This document shows, piece by piece, positions 49,470 through 58,411 of a stretch of DNA of 64,000 bases (position 1 is its first letter; each line of letters starts with the position of its first letter). The position numbers and the translations under genes were made by a program. Under the pieces are notes generated by a model. That model did no database searches. It worked only from the letters and a program-made list of their open reading frames with translations, and was not told the origin of the DNA. Source of the stretch: Bartonella sp. A05 (GTDB lineage: Bacteria > Pseudomonadota > Alphaproteobacteria > Rhizobiales > Rhizobiaceae); assembly GCF_026930145.1 (NCBI RefSeq), contig NZ_JANHOJ010000001.1, forward strand, positions 124,001 through 188,000. Direction: 5' to 3'.

Positions 49470-51484
49470 GCTTTGACTCCCTGTTGTTCAAGAACAGCTG
49501 TAAAGGCATCTTCTGTTTTCTGCACCTCTTCAGCTGGAATATAATAACCATGGTGATCACCTGTTAATGAATGACAAATGATCGTTGCCATAAAGCCAAT
49601 AAATCCAATCGCAACAAGCCACCAAATATGCCATACGAGCGCAAAACTAAGAACTAAGGAGAAAAAGCCTGCGATAACTCCAGCCGATGTATTGGATGGC
49701 ATATGGATTTTTGCAAATCCACTTGTTTGACGCTGAACACCTTTCTTTTTCATATCCCAATAAGCATCCTCATCATTCACCTTTGGAATAACTGCAAAAT
49801 TATAAGCAGGCGGAGGTGAAGAGACAGACCATTCAAGCGTACGTGCATCTCCCCAAGGATCATTCGTTGTTACTGGCAAGCATCCTTTATGCTTAATACC
49901 ATACCAAACCGCTAAAACTACTTGCAGAATAAAGCAAACTATACCAAGAAAAATAATGAAAGCACCTACCGCAGCAACAATAAACAATGGCTGCCAACCA
50001 GGCTCAACATAATGTTGAAGACGACGTGTAGCTCCCATCAAACCAAGTGCATAAACTGGGAAGAATGCAAGGTAAAAGCCAATAAACCAGCACCAGAAAG
50101 ATGCAATACCCAATATACGGTTTGGTTTAAAGCCAAAAACTTTCGGGAACCAAAAAGCCAACCCAGCCAAATAAGCAAAAATCACACCTCCGATAATCGT
50201 ATGGTGAAAGTGAGCTATCAAAAATAAGGAATTATGGAACTGCCAATCAGCAGGCACAATCGCCATCAAAACACCCGTTAACCCACCACCAACAAATGTA
50301 AAGATCATTCCAAGACACCAAAGCATTGGAGGCTCAAAACGAATGCGCCCCTTGTACATAGTGAACAACCAATTAAAGACTTTAACACCTGTCGGCACTG
50401 CAATTATCATCGTTGCAACCCCAAAAAAGGTATTTACAGCTTCACCTCCACCCATTGTGAAAAAATGGTGACCCCAAACCACAAGAGAAAGAAGTAAAAT
50501 AACCAAAATAGCCCATACCATTGAGGGGTAGCCAAACAAGCGCTTTGAAGAAAAGGTGGGGACAATTTCAGAAACAATTCCAAAAGCAGGAATGACCAAA
50601 ACATAAACCTCAGGGTGACCAAAAATCCAAACATAATTAATCCACACCATCGGATTACCACCAGCAGTATTGGTGAAAAAATTCATGCCCAAATAACGAT
50701 CACCTGTCAACAATGCAAATGCTACAGTCAAAACAGGATAAATAATCAAAATAAGAACATTACTAACAAAAGCAGCCCAACAAAAAACGGGCAATCTCAT
50801 CATTGTCATTCCAGGAGCACGCAGTTTAATAATGGTTACGACCATATTGATCGCTCCCATTGTTGTCGCGATACCAGCAAGCTGAAGCGACCACAAATAA
50901 TAATCCACTCCTGTATCTGGACTATTTTGCAACTCTGAAAAAGGTGGATACATCAGCCAACCACCACGACCAAAATTACCAATACCTAACGATATATTAA
51001 TTAATATCGCTGCCGCAACCGTCATCCAAAACCCTAAATTATTTGCAAATGGAAACGCAACATCACGAGCACCAATCTGGAGCGGTAAAAGATAATTGAA
51101 AAGACCAAATAAAATCGGCGTAGCCATAAAGAAAATCATAATAACGCCATGAGCAGAAAAAATTTGGTCGAAATGCTCAGGTGGCAAATAACCTGCCGTT
51201 TCATTCCCAAGCGCCAAAGCCTGATGTGTTCGCATCATAATTGCATCAGCAAAACCACGAACAAGCATAACAATACCAAGAATGATGTACATAACACCGA
51301 TACGTTTATGGTCAACGGTCGTAATCCAATTTCGCCAAAGCGCTCCCCACCATCCCAGCACTGTTAAAGCAATAACAGCGAATAAGCCACCTAAAACAAT
51401 TGCAATACACGTGTAAAGAACGATTGGCTCATGTGTAAGTGCATGAAAAGCACCAGCCGTAGGATCTGTAAGTCTTCCAAACAT
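49466..51484 (-). CDS. cyoB: Cytochrome o ubiquinol oxidase subunit I
   Basis: Catalytic subunit of the quinol oxidase, 672 residues, about 15 helices. Heme/copper ligands are in FSAHGVIMIF (low-spin heme His), the CuB cross-link motif WIFGHPEVYVLVIPAFG, HHFFTMG and the later FLIAHFHHTIIGG. GHHFFTMGG and the K-pathway segment also match. It reduces oxygen to water with ubiquinol electrons while pumping protons. 78 bp after cyoA, overlapping cyoC by 4 bp. Confidence 0.98.
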   Translation of the reverse strand: MFGRLTDPTAGAFHALTHEPIVLYTCIAIVLGGLFAVIALTVLGWWGALWRNWITTVDHKRIGVMYIILGIVMLVRGFADAIMMRTHQALALGNETAGYLPPEHFDQIFSAHGVIMIFFMATPILFGLFNYLLPLQIGARDVAFPFANNLGFWMTVAAAILINISLGIGNFGRGGWLMYPPFSELQNSPDTGVDYYLWSLQLAGIATTMGAINMVVTIIKLRAPGMTMMRLPVFCWAAFVSNVLILIIYPVLTVAFALLTGDRYLGMNFFTNTAGGNPMVWINYVWIFGHPEVYVLVIPAFGIVSEIVPTFSSKRLFGYPSMVWAILVILLLSLVVWGHHFFTMGGGEAVNTFFGVATMIIAVPTGVKVFNWLFTMYKGRIRFEPPMLWCLGMIFTFVGGGLTGVLMAIVPADWQFHNSLFLIAHFHHTIIGGVIFAYLAGLAFWFPKVFGFKPNRILGIASFWCWFIGFYLAFFPVYALGLMGATRRLQHYVEPGWQPLFIVAAVGAFIIFLGIVCFILQVVLAVWYGIKHKGCLPVTTNDPWGDARTLEWSVSSPPPAYNFAVIPKVNDEDAYWDMKKKGVQRQTSGFAKIHMPSNTSAGVIAGFFSLVLSFALVWHIWWLVAIGFIGFMATIICHSLTGDHHGYYIPAEEVQKTEDAFTAVLEQQGVKA

Positions 51485-51562
51485 TTCTTAACCCATATCA
51501 AATGAATTTCATTTAAAAAAAACCTTATTGTTAAAAAAGGGATCTTTCTCGATTGATACTCT

Positions 51563-52534
51563 CTAAATAACACTCGGATCAAAAACAGAACAAAGTGTAC
51601 CCCAAAGTGTCTGCGCTGCAGCACGCTTCATTAAATCTTCATTACATGTCGTATTTTCATCAACACACCGATTGACAATCCGATAATAAAGCCGCTTTTC
51701 AACAGGCGCAAAATAACGTACTTTAGCATCCTTTTCTTTTGCAGCAATATCACCCATACGCGGCGAGATAGAAAGCTGACGATAAGATACGCGATCAAGT
51801 TTCTGACCATTGGCTCGAACCTTAGCAATCCAATCATCGAAATCCTTCAAAGATACAGAATGCCATAGGAAACGCATATTTGCAAAACCATCACCACTAT
51901 AATTCGCTGAGCTTCCCTTGAATACCCCTGTTTCATCAGCCACCAAATGCAACTTAGAATTCATCTGTGGCATAGCATAAAGAACCGTACCAAGTTTTGG
52001 TACCCAAAATGCATTAACAGAACTCTCTGATGTTAACTGCAACAATACTTGACGACCTTCTGGCACATACATTTCATTGATCGATGCAACACCATATTCA
52101 GGGTAAATGAATAACCACTTCCAATCGAGAGCAACAGCATTTACTTGCAGCGGCTTCTCTTCACCGGCAACATCCACTGGAAGCGCATTCGAAGGCTCAA
52201 GCTTATAAGTATAATAGGCTGTCAATAAACCTAAAACCGTTACAATTATAATCGGGACACCCCACATAAAAGCTTCAATCTTATTTGAATGCCCCCAATC
52301 GGGTAAATAGTCTTCTGTTGTTTTAGACGCTCGATATTTAATAGCCAAAAATACCACCGCAATCATCACTGGAATAACAACGCAAAGCATAACAACAACA
52401 CACACAATAATTAATGTAAGTTGTTGGCGTGCAACATATCCCGCTGGCTGAAGAACATCAATATTACAACCAGATAAAAGCAGTGCTGCCACTAAAACTA
52501 CGAGTATCCTTATTTGTTCAACAAAGTTTCTCAT
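51563..52534 (-). CDS. cyoA: Cytochrome o ubiquinol oxidase subunit II
   Basis: Lipoprotein subunit II, about 323 residues from ATG at 52534. That start puts the lipobox (LLLSGC, Cys23) in the right place, whereas the frame open to 52627 would add 31 non-lipoprotein residues. Two membrane helices follow the anchor, then the cupredoxin domain (VNAVALDWKWLFIYPEYG, WVPKLGTVLYAMPQMNSKLHL). The CuA ligands of cytochrome c oxidases are absent, as expected for a quinol oxidase. First gene of cyoABCD. Confidence 0.95.
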   Translation of the reverse strand: MRNFVEQIRILVVLVAALLLSGCNIDVLQPAGYVARQQLTLIIVCVVVMLCVVIPVMIAVVFLAIKYRASKTTEDYLPDWGHSNKIEAFMWGVPIIIVTVLGLLTAYYTYKLEPSNALPVDVAGEEKPLQVNAVALDWKWLFIYPEYGVASINEMYVPEGRQVLLQLTSESSVNAFWVPKLGTVLYAMPQMNSKLHLVADETGVFKGSSANYSGDGFANMRFLWHSVSLKDFDDWIAKVRANGQKLDRVSYRQLSISPRMGDIAAKEKDAKVRYFAPVEKRLYYRIVNRCVDENTTCNEDLMKRAAAQTLWGTLCSVFDPSVI

Positions 52535-52652
52535 TCTTATCTGACCCACTATATGCACTAGAAATTGCCCTTCAACATGTAAATATAATGATAGCACCTT
52601 ATAAGCACCACTACTTATCCGAAACAATCATTCAGTAAATTTAATACCTATA

Positions 52653-53117
52653 TTATCCAATTTCTGATGCCTTTATAGCACACTTAAACCGCTTAGCAAT
52701 ATATTCAAGTGCAAACCGATATCCTTCACTCCCACATCCAGCAAGAACTGCATCCACGGCCATGGAAACATAAGAATGGTGACGAAAAACTTCACGCTGA
52801 TAAATATTCGACAAATGCACTTCTACTATCGGTCCTGAAAATGCCTTTAATGCATCAAGAATAGCAATAGACGTATGACTATAAGCAGCTGGATTAATTA
52901 CCAAACCAGCACTTACTCCAATGGCTTCCTGTATCCAATCTATTAATTGACCTTCGCAATTACTTTGGTGGAATTGCAACGTAATACCTAGTCTCGTTGC
53001 ACACTCCTTGCAAAGTTGTCTAATATCTTCCAAAGTTTCAGTGCCATAAATTTCTTGCTCACGTCTACCAAGATAATTCAAATTAGGACCATTTAAAACC
53101 GTTACAATAGTAGACAC
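52653..53117 (-). CDS. aroQ: 3-dehydroquinate dehydratase (type II)
   Basis: Third step of the shikimate pathway. About 154 residues from GTG at 53117, which has AGAGG 6-8 bp upstream; a GTG at 53141 would add eight residues not typical of the family. Signatures are [19 protein letters not shown] (with the catalytic tyrosine), [14 protein letters not shown] and [17 protein letters not shown], plus [17 protein letters not shown] with the catalytic histidine. On the same strand as recF, 42 bp downstream. Confidence 0.94.
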   Translation of the reverse strand: MSTIVTVLNGPNLNYLGRREQEIYGTETLEDIRQLCKECATRLGITLQFHQSNCEGQLIDWIQEAIGVSAGLVINPAAYSHTSIAILDALKAFSGPIVEVHLSNIYQREVFRHHSYVSMAVDAVLAGCGSEGYRFALEYIAKRFKCAIKASEIG

Positions 53118-53159
53118 GATAAGCCTCTTCTTCTCAATCACTACCCCATCAAAAAACGA

Positions 53160-54314
53160 TTAGCATGTTTCGAGCTGAAATAAAGCTCCATTCTCAATCT
53201 CAAAGAACTCTGCCCGCCCTTTCAAAGAATCAAATAAAATGCGATCCGTTCCTGTCATAAATGTTTGCCCTCCTAAATCATCAAGAATATCAAATAAAGC
53301 AGAACGCCGATAAGAATCAAGATGAGCAGCAATTTCATCAAAAAGGAGAATAGGCGCCATATTTGATATCATACCTGTTAAGCGTGCGTGACACAAAATC
53401 AAACCTATCAGCAAAGCTTTCTGTTCACCCGTTGAACAAGATGCCGCAGCTATATTCTTATCTGCATAAAAAACCTGCAAATCTGTACGATGTGGCCCCT
53501 CCAATGCTCGCCCTGCAGCACAATCCACCGCACGATTGTTACGCAATCGATTAAAAAATTGCTCTTCAACCTCAATCGCCGACATCTCTTCAAGAGCTAT
53601 TTCCAAAAACCCATCAATTTGTAGAAAAGCCCGTGGAAAAGGTGTACCAACCAATGTTGGTGCAAACATATCATTTAAAAGGCGAATCACATCAATTCGT
53701 GCTGCTGCAATAGCTGTTGCAAGTTCAGCCATCTGCATTTCTAAAGCCTCAAACCAAGCACGATCTCCATTTCCATCCGCAAATAAACGATTGCGCGCGC
53801 GCATAACTTTCTCATAATCCGCTATACGACGACCATGTGAAGGATCAATAGACAAAACCATACGATCCAAAAAACGGCGTCGATCAAGCGAAGCCCCAGT
53901 AAAAAGACCATCCATAGCAGGAGTCAATACACTAATATGACAATATTCTGTTAAACAATCACTTGCCCCATATACACCGTTGATATGTATTTTTCGACCG
54001 CTATCACCATCCTTTAAAGCCGTACCAATATCCACTTCACCATAAAGCGCACATTGAAGATGAGCAAACACAACAAACCCTGCACCTCCACCCTCAGAAA
54101 AATTGACATCAGAATAAGCCGCACGCCGCAAACCGCGACCAGGTGAAAGAAAAGATAATGCTTCCAAAAGATTGGTCTTACCAGCACCATTATGACCAGT
54201 AAAAACGACATGCTGACCTGAGAAATGAATATTGAGAGAGCAATAATTGCGATAATGCGCTAACTTTAACTGCCTTACTGACACCTTATGCACATGGTCA
54301 GTAATGCATTGCAA
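53160..54314 (-). CDS. recF: DNA replication and repair protein RecF
   Basis: SMC-like ATPase that helps load RecA at gaps with RecO and RecR. 384 residues. Walker A GHNGAGKTNLLEALSFLSPGRGLR is near residues 38-61; signature LLIGLILCHARL and Walker B ILLFDEIAAHLDSYRR follow. ATG or GTG choice at 54314 is not critical to the motifs. It follows dnaN by 12 bp in the dnaA-dnaN-recF order and is distant from recR. Confidence 0.95.
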   Translation of the reverse strand: MQCITDHVHKVSVRQLKLAHYRNYCSLNIHFSGQHVVFTGHNGAGKTNLLEALSFLSPGRGLRRAAYSDVNFSEGGGAGFVVFAHLQCALYGEVDIGTALKDGDSGRKIHINGVYGASDCLTEYCHISVLTPAMDGLFTGASLDRRRFLDRMVLSIDPSHGRRIADYEKVMRARNRLFADGNGDRAWFEALEMQMAELATAIAAARIDVIRLLNDMFAPTLVGTPFPRAFLQIDGFLEIALEEMSAIEVEEQFFNRLRNNRAVDCAAGRALEGPHRTDLQVFYADKNIAAASCSTGEQKALLIGLILCHARLTGMISNMAPILLFDEIAAHLDSYRRSALFDILDDLGGQTFMTGTDRILFDSLKGRAEFFEIENGALFQLETC

Positions 54315-54326
54315 AACGTATCACCC

Positions 54327-55451
54327 TTAAACACGAATGGGCATAAGCACATAAAGCGCATCTGCATCACCATTATCACAAATCAGAGCTGGCGCTCCAG
54401 GCTCAGCCAGCATAAAAACGATCTCATCACTTGAAAGTTGCGCAGCAATATCCAAAAGATAACGTGAATTAAAACCTATCTCAAGCGGATCAGATGTATA
54501 ATCTGCAACCAATTGATCCTCTGCACTTCCCGAATCTGGATTACTAACCACAAGCTTCAACAACCCATTTTCAATCGTTAATTTCACTGCACGCCCGCGA
54601 TCACTTGAAATTGTTGAAACACGATCAACTGCAGAAGAAAAATCCTGCCGATTTACAGTCAATTTCTTATCATTTCCATGAGGAATAACACGCTGATATT
54701 CCGGAAATTGCCCATCAATTAATTTTGATGTCAGAATCACAGAGCCTACGGAAAAACGAATCTTCGTTTCTGATAGCTCTATACACACGTCGCTATCAGC
54801 TTCCTCTGCAAAAAGCTTTTGTAATTCTCCTACAGTTTTACGGGGGATGATAACACCCGGCATATCATCAATCCCTGAAGGTGCATTCATATCAACTTGC
54901 GCTAAACGATGACCATCAGTAGCAACCAAACGTAATTTTAAAGCGCCATCGTCAACAACGTGAAAATAAATACCATTAAGATAATAACGCGTTTCCTCAG
55001 TAGACATCGCAAATTGTGTACAATCAAGCAAACGCTTTAAACTCGATGCCAATAAAGCAAAACGGCTATTAAACTGCCCCGGAAGCGACTCCGGAAAGTC
55101 TTCCTTAGGAAGACACTGTAGATGAAAATTTGCACGACCAGAGACCACAGACATTGTCTTCGCCTGTTTTTTTTCGTCAACGGCTAACGTAATCTCACTA
55201 CCATCAGGAAACTTACGAACAATATCATAAAGCAAATGCGCAGGAACAGTCGTCGCTCCTGACTGCTCAATATTAGCAACGCAAGACTCTATTACTTCCA
55301 GATCAAGATCTGTCGCTTTTAATTGCACACCGTCATTGCCTGCATCAATCAGTACATTCGACAAAATAGGAATAACATTACGACGCTCGACCACACGGTG
55401 AACACGACCAAGAGATTTGAGAAATCGACTGCGATCAACTGTAATGCGCAT
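54327..55451 (-). CDS. dnaN: DNA polymerase III subunit beta (sliding clamp)
   Basis: Ring-shaped processivity clamp. 374 residues, three clamp domains of about 120 residues each. MRITVDRSRFLKSLGRVHRVVERRNVIPILSNVLI is the family start, and the C-terminal ending YVLMPIRV is typical. 189 bp separate it from dnaA and 12 bp from recF. Confidence 0.97.
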   Translation of the reverse strand: MRITVDRSRFLKSLGRVHRVVERRNVIPILSNVLIDAGNDGVQLKATDLDLEVIESCVANIEQSGATTVPAHLLYDIVRKFPDGSEITLAVDEKKQAKTMSVVSGRANFHLQCLPKEDFPESLPGQFNSRFALLASSLKRLLDCTQFAMSTEETRYYLNGIYFHVVDDGALKLRLVATDGHRLAQVDMNAPSGIDDMPGVIIPRKTVGELQKLFAEEADSDVCIELSETKIRFSVGSVILTSKLIDGQFPEYQRVIPHGNDKKLTVNRQDFSSAVDRVSTISSDRGRAVKLTIENGLLKLVVSNPDSGSAEDQLVADYTSDPLEIGFNSRYLLDIAAQLSSDEIVFMLAEPGAPALICDNGDADALYVLMPIRV

Positions 55452-55640
55452 AAAAATCCCTCTTTAACACTTCCACAACACCTGTAAACAACCCAAAATC
55501 AATCAATTCACTTAAAAGAATCAGAATTTTAAGTCTATTCAACCTGCACAAAAATGGCAACAGAAAACCCTATAAACAAAAATCATTCCCTTTATCCATC
55601 TCTCCAGCATTTTCGATAGATGAATGAACAAAAACAAATC

Positions 55641-57215
55641 CTATGCAACCTGTTCTCCAATCAAACGCTTAAGCAATTCAAGCTCCTTAGCTAAAGTTTG
55701 ATCATCACAAACCAAATCTTCAATTTTGCGCACAGCGTGTAAAACTGTCGTGTGATCACGCCCTCCAAAACGACGTCCAATTTCAGGCAATGAGCGAGAC
55801 GTCAACACTTTGGCCAAATACATTGCAACTTGTCGCGGCTTAACAACTGTACGCGTTCGACGATTAGATAATAAATCCTGCTTAGAAACATTATAATGAC
55901 GAGCAACCGCACGTTGAATTTCTTCAATTCGAATACGCTTAGGCTCACCTGAACGCGTTAAGTGACCCAATAATTCATCAATCCGCTCTAAAGACAAATC
56001 AGACTCAAACGACTGACGGAATAATAGCTGATTAAATGCTCCTTCAAGATCACGACCCGATCCTAAAACTGCTTTAGCAATATACTCCAAAATATCATCA
56101 GAAATTGCTACCGTATTGTCATCTCGCTGTGCTACCTTCAACCGTTGGCGCAACATTCTCAAACGCATTTCATAATCTGGTGCTTCAATTTCAAGGGCAA
56201 CTCCCCCCTGAAGACGAGACCGAACTCGAAGATCAAGCGATTCTAGCTCTGCTGGTGGACGATCAGCAGCAACAACAACTTGCTTTGCACTATCAAGCAA
56301 CATGTTGAGCAAATGGCAAAATTCATGCTGAATCGACTTCCCTTGTAAAAATTGCATATCATCAATAATTAAAATATCAATGTCACGAAGCTGCTCTTTA
56401 AAAGAAAGAGCATCATTATCACGAATAGCCGTAGCAAAACGCCACATAAAATATTCAGCGGTCAAATAAATAACTCGAACAGATGTCAAACGTTTTAGTG
56501 CAGCAGCTGCAATAGCTTGAAGCAAATGCGTTTTTCCCAAACCAACAGATGCATGGATAAAAAGAGGATTAAATCGCAAAGCACTTTTATGTCCCTCTGC
56601 AATCGAACGCGCTGCAGCTAAAGCAACACGGTTAGAAGCTCCTTCGACAAAACTCTCAAAAGTATAGCGAGAATCAAGCGGTGAACCAAAAACGCCCATT
56701 TGAACATCCTTCACTGAAGGCTCAGAATAATTCTCAACAAAAGATGAAGGAACCCGCTCTTCAGAATCAATAACAACAGGATTCCCAACCGTCCCACAGA
56801 CAACATCTTTTGAAACGCGCTTCATACCCCGAACAATAACTTCAACGCGTAGAACCGCTGAATTCTCCTGTTTCCATAAATTGGTTAGAAGAGAACCGTA
56901 ATGATTATTAATCCACGAACGCAAAAATGCTGTAGGAACAGAAAGCTTCACAAGGTTACGATTATACTCGGCAAGCTTCAAACGACCAAACCAACTGGTA
57001 TAAGCCTCAATGCCAACTTGCACTTTTAATTGCGCCATCACACGCGCAAAAGCAGCTGCACCTTCCTCTTCGGAAACAACCGTATGTCCTACAGCCGGGC
57101 TTGTGCTAACTGTTTCATTCACATTTGTCATTCTATTTATCATTCTCTCTGTCGACAGGAGATCCATAGAAACCTTTTTAAAGGAACTAGTTTTAACGTC
57201 TAATTTATCCACCAT
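55641..57215 (-). CDS. dnaA: Chromosomal replication initiator protein DnaA
   Basis: AAA+ initiator that binds DnaA boxes and opens oriC. 524 residues. Domain I (about 50-125: [24 protein letters not shown]), domain II linker, domain III with Walker [17 protein letters not shown] and Walker [15 protein letters not shown], and domain IV with the signature [16 protein letters not shown]. Two starts are possible: ATG at 57215 and ATG at 57167, the latter having AAAGG 5 bp upstream. The latter would remove 16 residues not characteristic of the family. Confidence 0.95.
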   Translation of the reverse strand: MVDKLDVKTSSFKKVSMDLLSTERMINRMTNVNETVSTSPAVGHTVVSEEEGAAAFARVMAQLKVQVGIEAYTSWFGRLKLAEYNRNLVKLSVPTAFLRSWINNHYGSLLTNLWKQENSAVLRVEVIVRGMKRVSKDVVCGTVGNPVVIDSEERVPSSFVENYSEPSVKDVQMGVFGSPLDSRYTFESFVEGASNRVALAAARSIAEGHKSALRFNPLFIHASVGLGKTHLLQAIAAAALKRLTSVRVIYLTAEYFMWRFATAIRDNDALSFKEQLRDIDILIIDDMQFLQGKSIQHEFCHLLNMLLDSAKQVVVAADRPPAELESLDLRVRSRLQGGVALEIEAPDYEMRLRMLRQRLKVAQRDDNTVAISDDILEYIAKAVLGSGRDLEGAFNQLLFRQSFESDLSLERIDELLGHLTRSGEPKRIRIEEIQRAVARHYNVSKQDLLSNRRTRTVVKPRQVAMYLAKVLTSRSLPEIGRRFGGRDHTTVLHAVRKIEDLVCDDQTLAKELELLKRLIGEQVA

Positions 57216-57861
57216 ATTTCATCCCGATAAAAACTACAATCTTGTCCTGCCAAACAGCTAAAAATCCACTTAGCGAAGGCAAACACTCCTTCCCAAATAA
57301 GATTTATCCCCCCCTTAGGATAGACTCATTACAATCCAACGAACAAAAATACCAATAAAATTCATTTTGCACTGATTGTATAATATGTCCCTCAGAATGG
57401 AACACACCAACAAAAGAAACCCAAAAAAACCGTTATAGAACCCAACCCGCTTAAAGATTTACACAGTTTACAATTCACGTAAACTAAAACTCTTACGTAT
57501 AATTTTTACGTATAGCGCTTAACTGATTAAACTTTGTGATTTTTCAGTTTCCATAGGAACAATACAAAACAGAACAGGTAAAATGCAAGAGGTTCAAATA
57601 CAGTCAAAATGCCACAAAAAATCATCATAAGCATGCAAGAGTAAAAGACAAATGGGAAAGCTAATTGATTCAATTCACTTTTTTTGCACCAAATTTACCA
57701 ACCATTAAAGAATCCAATTCATAAAAAAAAAAATAAAAAAAAGCTTGACAGAAAAGACTCTTTTAAAATCCACAGAGCTTGTGGATAACTATCTAAATAC
57801 TATAAATTTCCTGTATTTTTCAGTAAAAATAACTCTGGGTAGTCCCTTACAAAATGACTAC
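57216..57861. other. dnaA upstream region
   Basis: 646 bp between dnaA and the rpsT terminator, without a gene. It holds TACGTA-type repeats (57476-57512), three GANTC sites within 94 bp (57667, 57710, 57756), a fourth at 57323, an A-rich tract (57722-57742) and a converging pair of DnaA-box-like sequences (57766-57788). No complete oriC can be claimed from this alone. Confidence 0.6.
57766..57788. promoter_or_regulatory. Converging DnaA-box pair
   Basis: TGTGGATAA (57780-57788) is a perfect DnaA box on the minus strand. It forms a 7-bp inverted repeat with ATCCACA (57768-57774), giving a second, imperfect box (AAATCCACA, 57766-57774) that faces it over a 5-bp gap. A further 8-of-9 match overlaps the dnaA start (57205-57213). 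This could serve autoregulation or replication initiation. Confidence 0.5.
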
Positions 57862-57901
57862 AAAAAAAAATAAAAGCCAGCATCCATATGAATACTGGCT
57901 T
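57862..57901 (-). terminator. Rho-independent terminator of rpsT
   Basis: On the minus strand AAGCCAG (57901-57895) pairs with CTGGCTT (57880-57874), and the pairing continues inward with G-U pairs to a short loop. It is followed by a T-rich tract (57873-57862 read on minus). It lies 22 bp after the rpsT stop, an ideal distance. Confidence 0.87.
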
Positions 57902-57923
57902 AACCTATAGAAGGTATTAAAGC

Positions 57924-58190
57924 TTAAATGCTAAGAGTTTTCAAGCGTTTTGCCAAACGTGACACTTTTCGTGCCGCAGCATTTTTGTGAAAAACCCCCT
58001 TAGAAACCGCACGCATGATTTCGGGTTCAAAATTCTTAAACGCCGCTTCCGCAAATGCCCTATCTCCACCAGCTAAAGCGTCATCAAATTTACGAATAAA
58101 AGTACGAACGCGTGAACGGCGGGCCTTGTTGACCTGCGTGCGCGCTGCGACCTTGCGCACAGCTTTCTTGGCCGAAGGTGTATTCGCCAT
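57924..58190 (-). CDS. rpsT: 30S ribosomal protein S20
   Basis: Primary 16S rRNA-binding protein, 88 residues from ATG at 58190. An earlier start (58250) adds 20 residues foreign to the family, while [30 protein letters not shown] is the standard beginning. Very basic, helical, with the usual [30 protein letters not shown] segment. Upstream of dnaA on the same strand, with its own terminator. Confidence 0.97.
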   Translation of the reverse strand: MANTPSAKKAVRKVAARTQVNKARRSRVRTFIRKFDDALAGGDRAFAEAAFKNFEPEIMRAVSKGVFHKNAAARKVSRLAKRLKTLSI

Positions 58191-58411
58191 AAATCTATCT
58201 CTTTCTTTCAAACTGACTGGCAACAACATCTCCAGAGACATTGATACCATAATAAAACAAATTCAAATGATAAAGCTATTTATCTCCAGCGAGCTTATAA
58301 CGTAACCATAAAGCTGACGTCAATTGAATTCTCACAAATAAATACAAAAAATCAACAAAGCCCCTCCCCTTAATACCCCCTTTATACAAGCTCTTAAGCA
58401 GATAAAATGGT

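Noticed and set aside
57745-57773. TTGACA in the dnaA upstream region as a promoter
   Set aside because: No -10 hexamer at 16-18 bp, and the plus-strand direction faces the convergent end of rpsT.
57216-57861. Full replication origin (oriC)
   Set aside because: Only one perfect DnaA box was found; alphaproteobacterial origins may lie elsewhere, and skew cannot be judged from one window.
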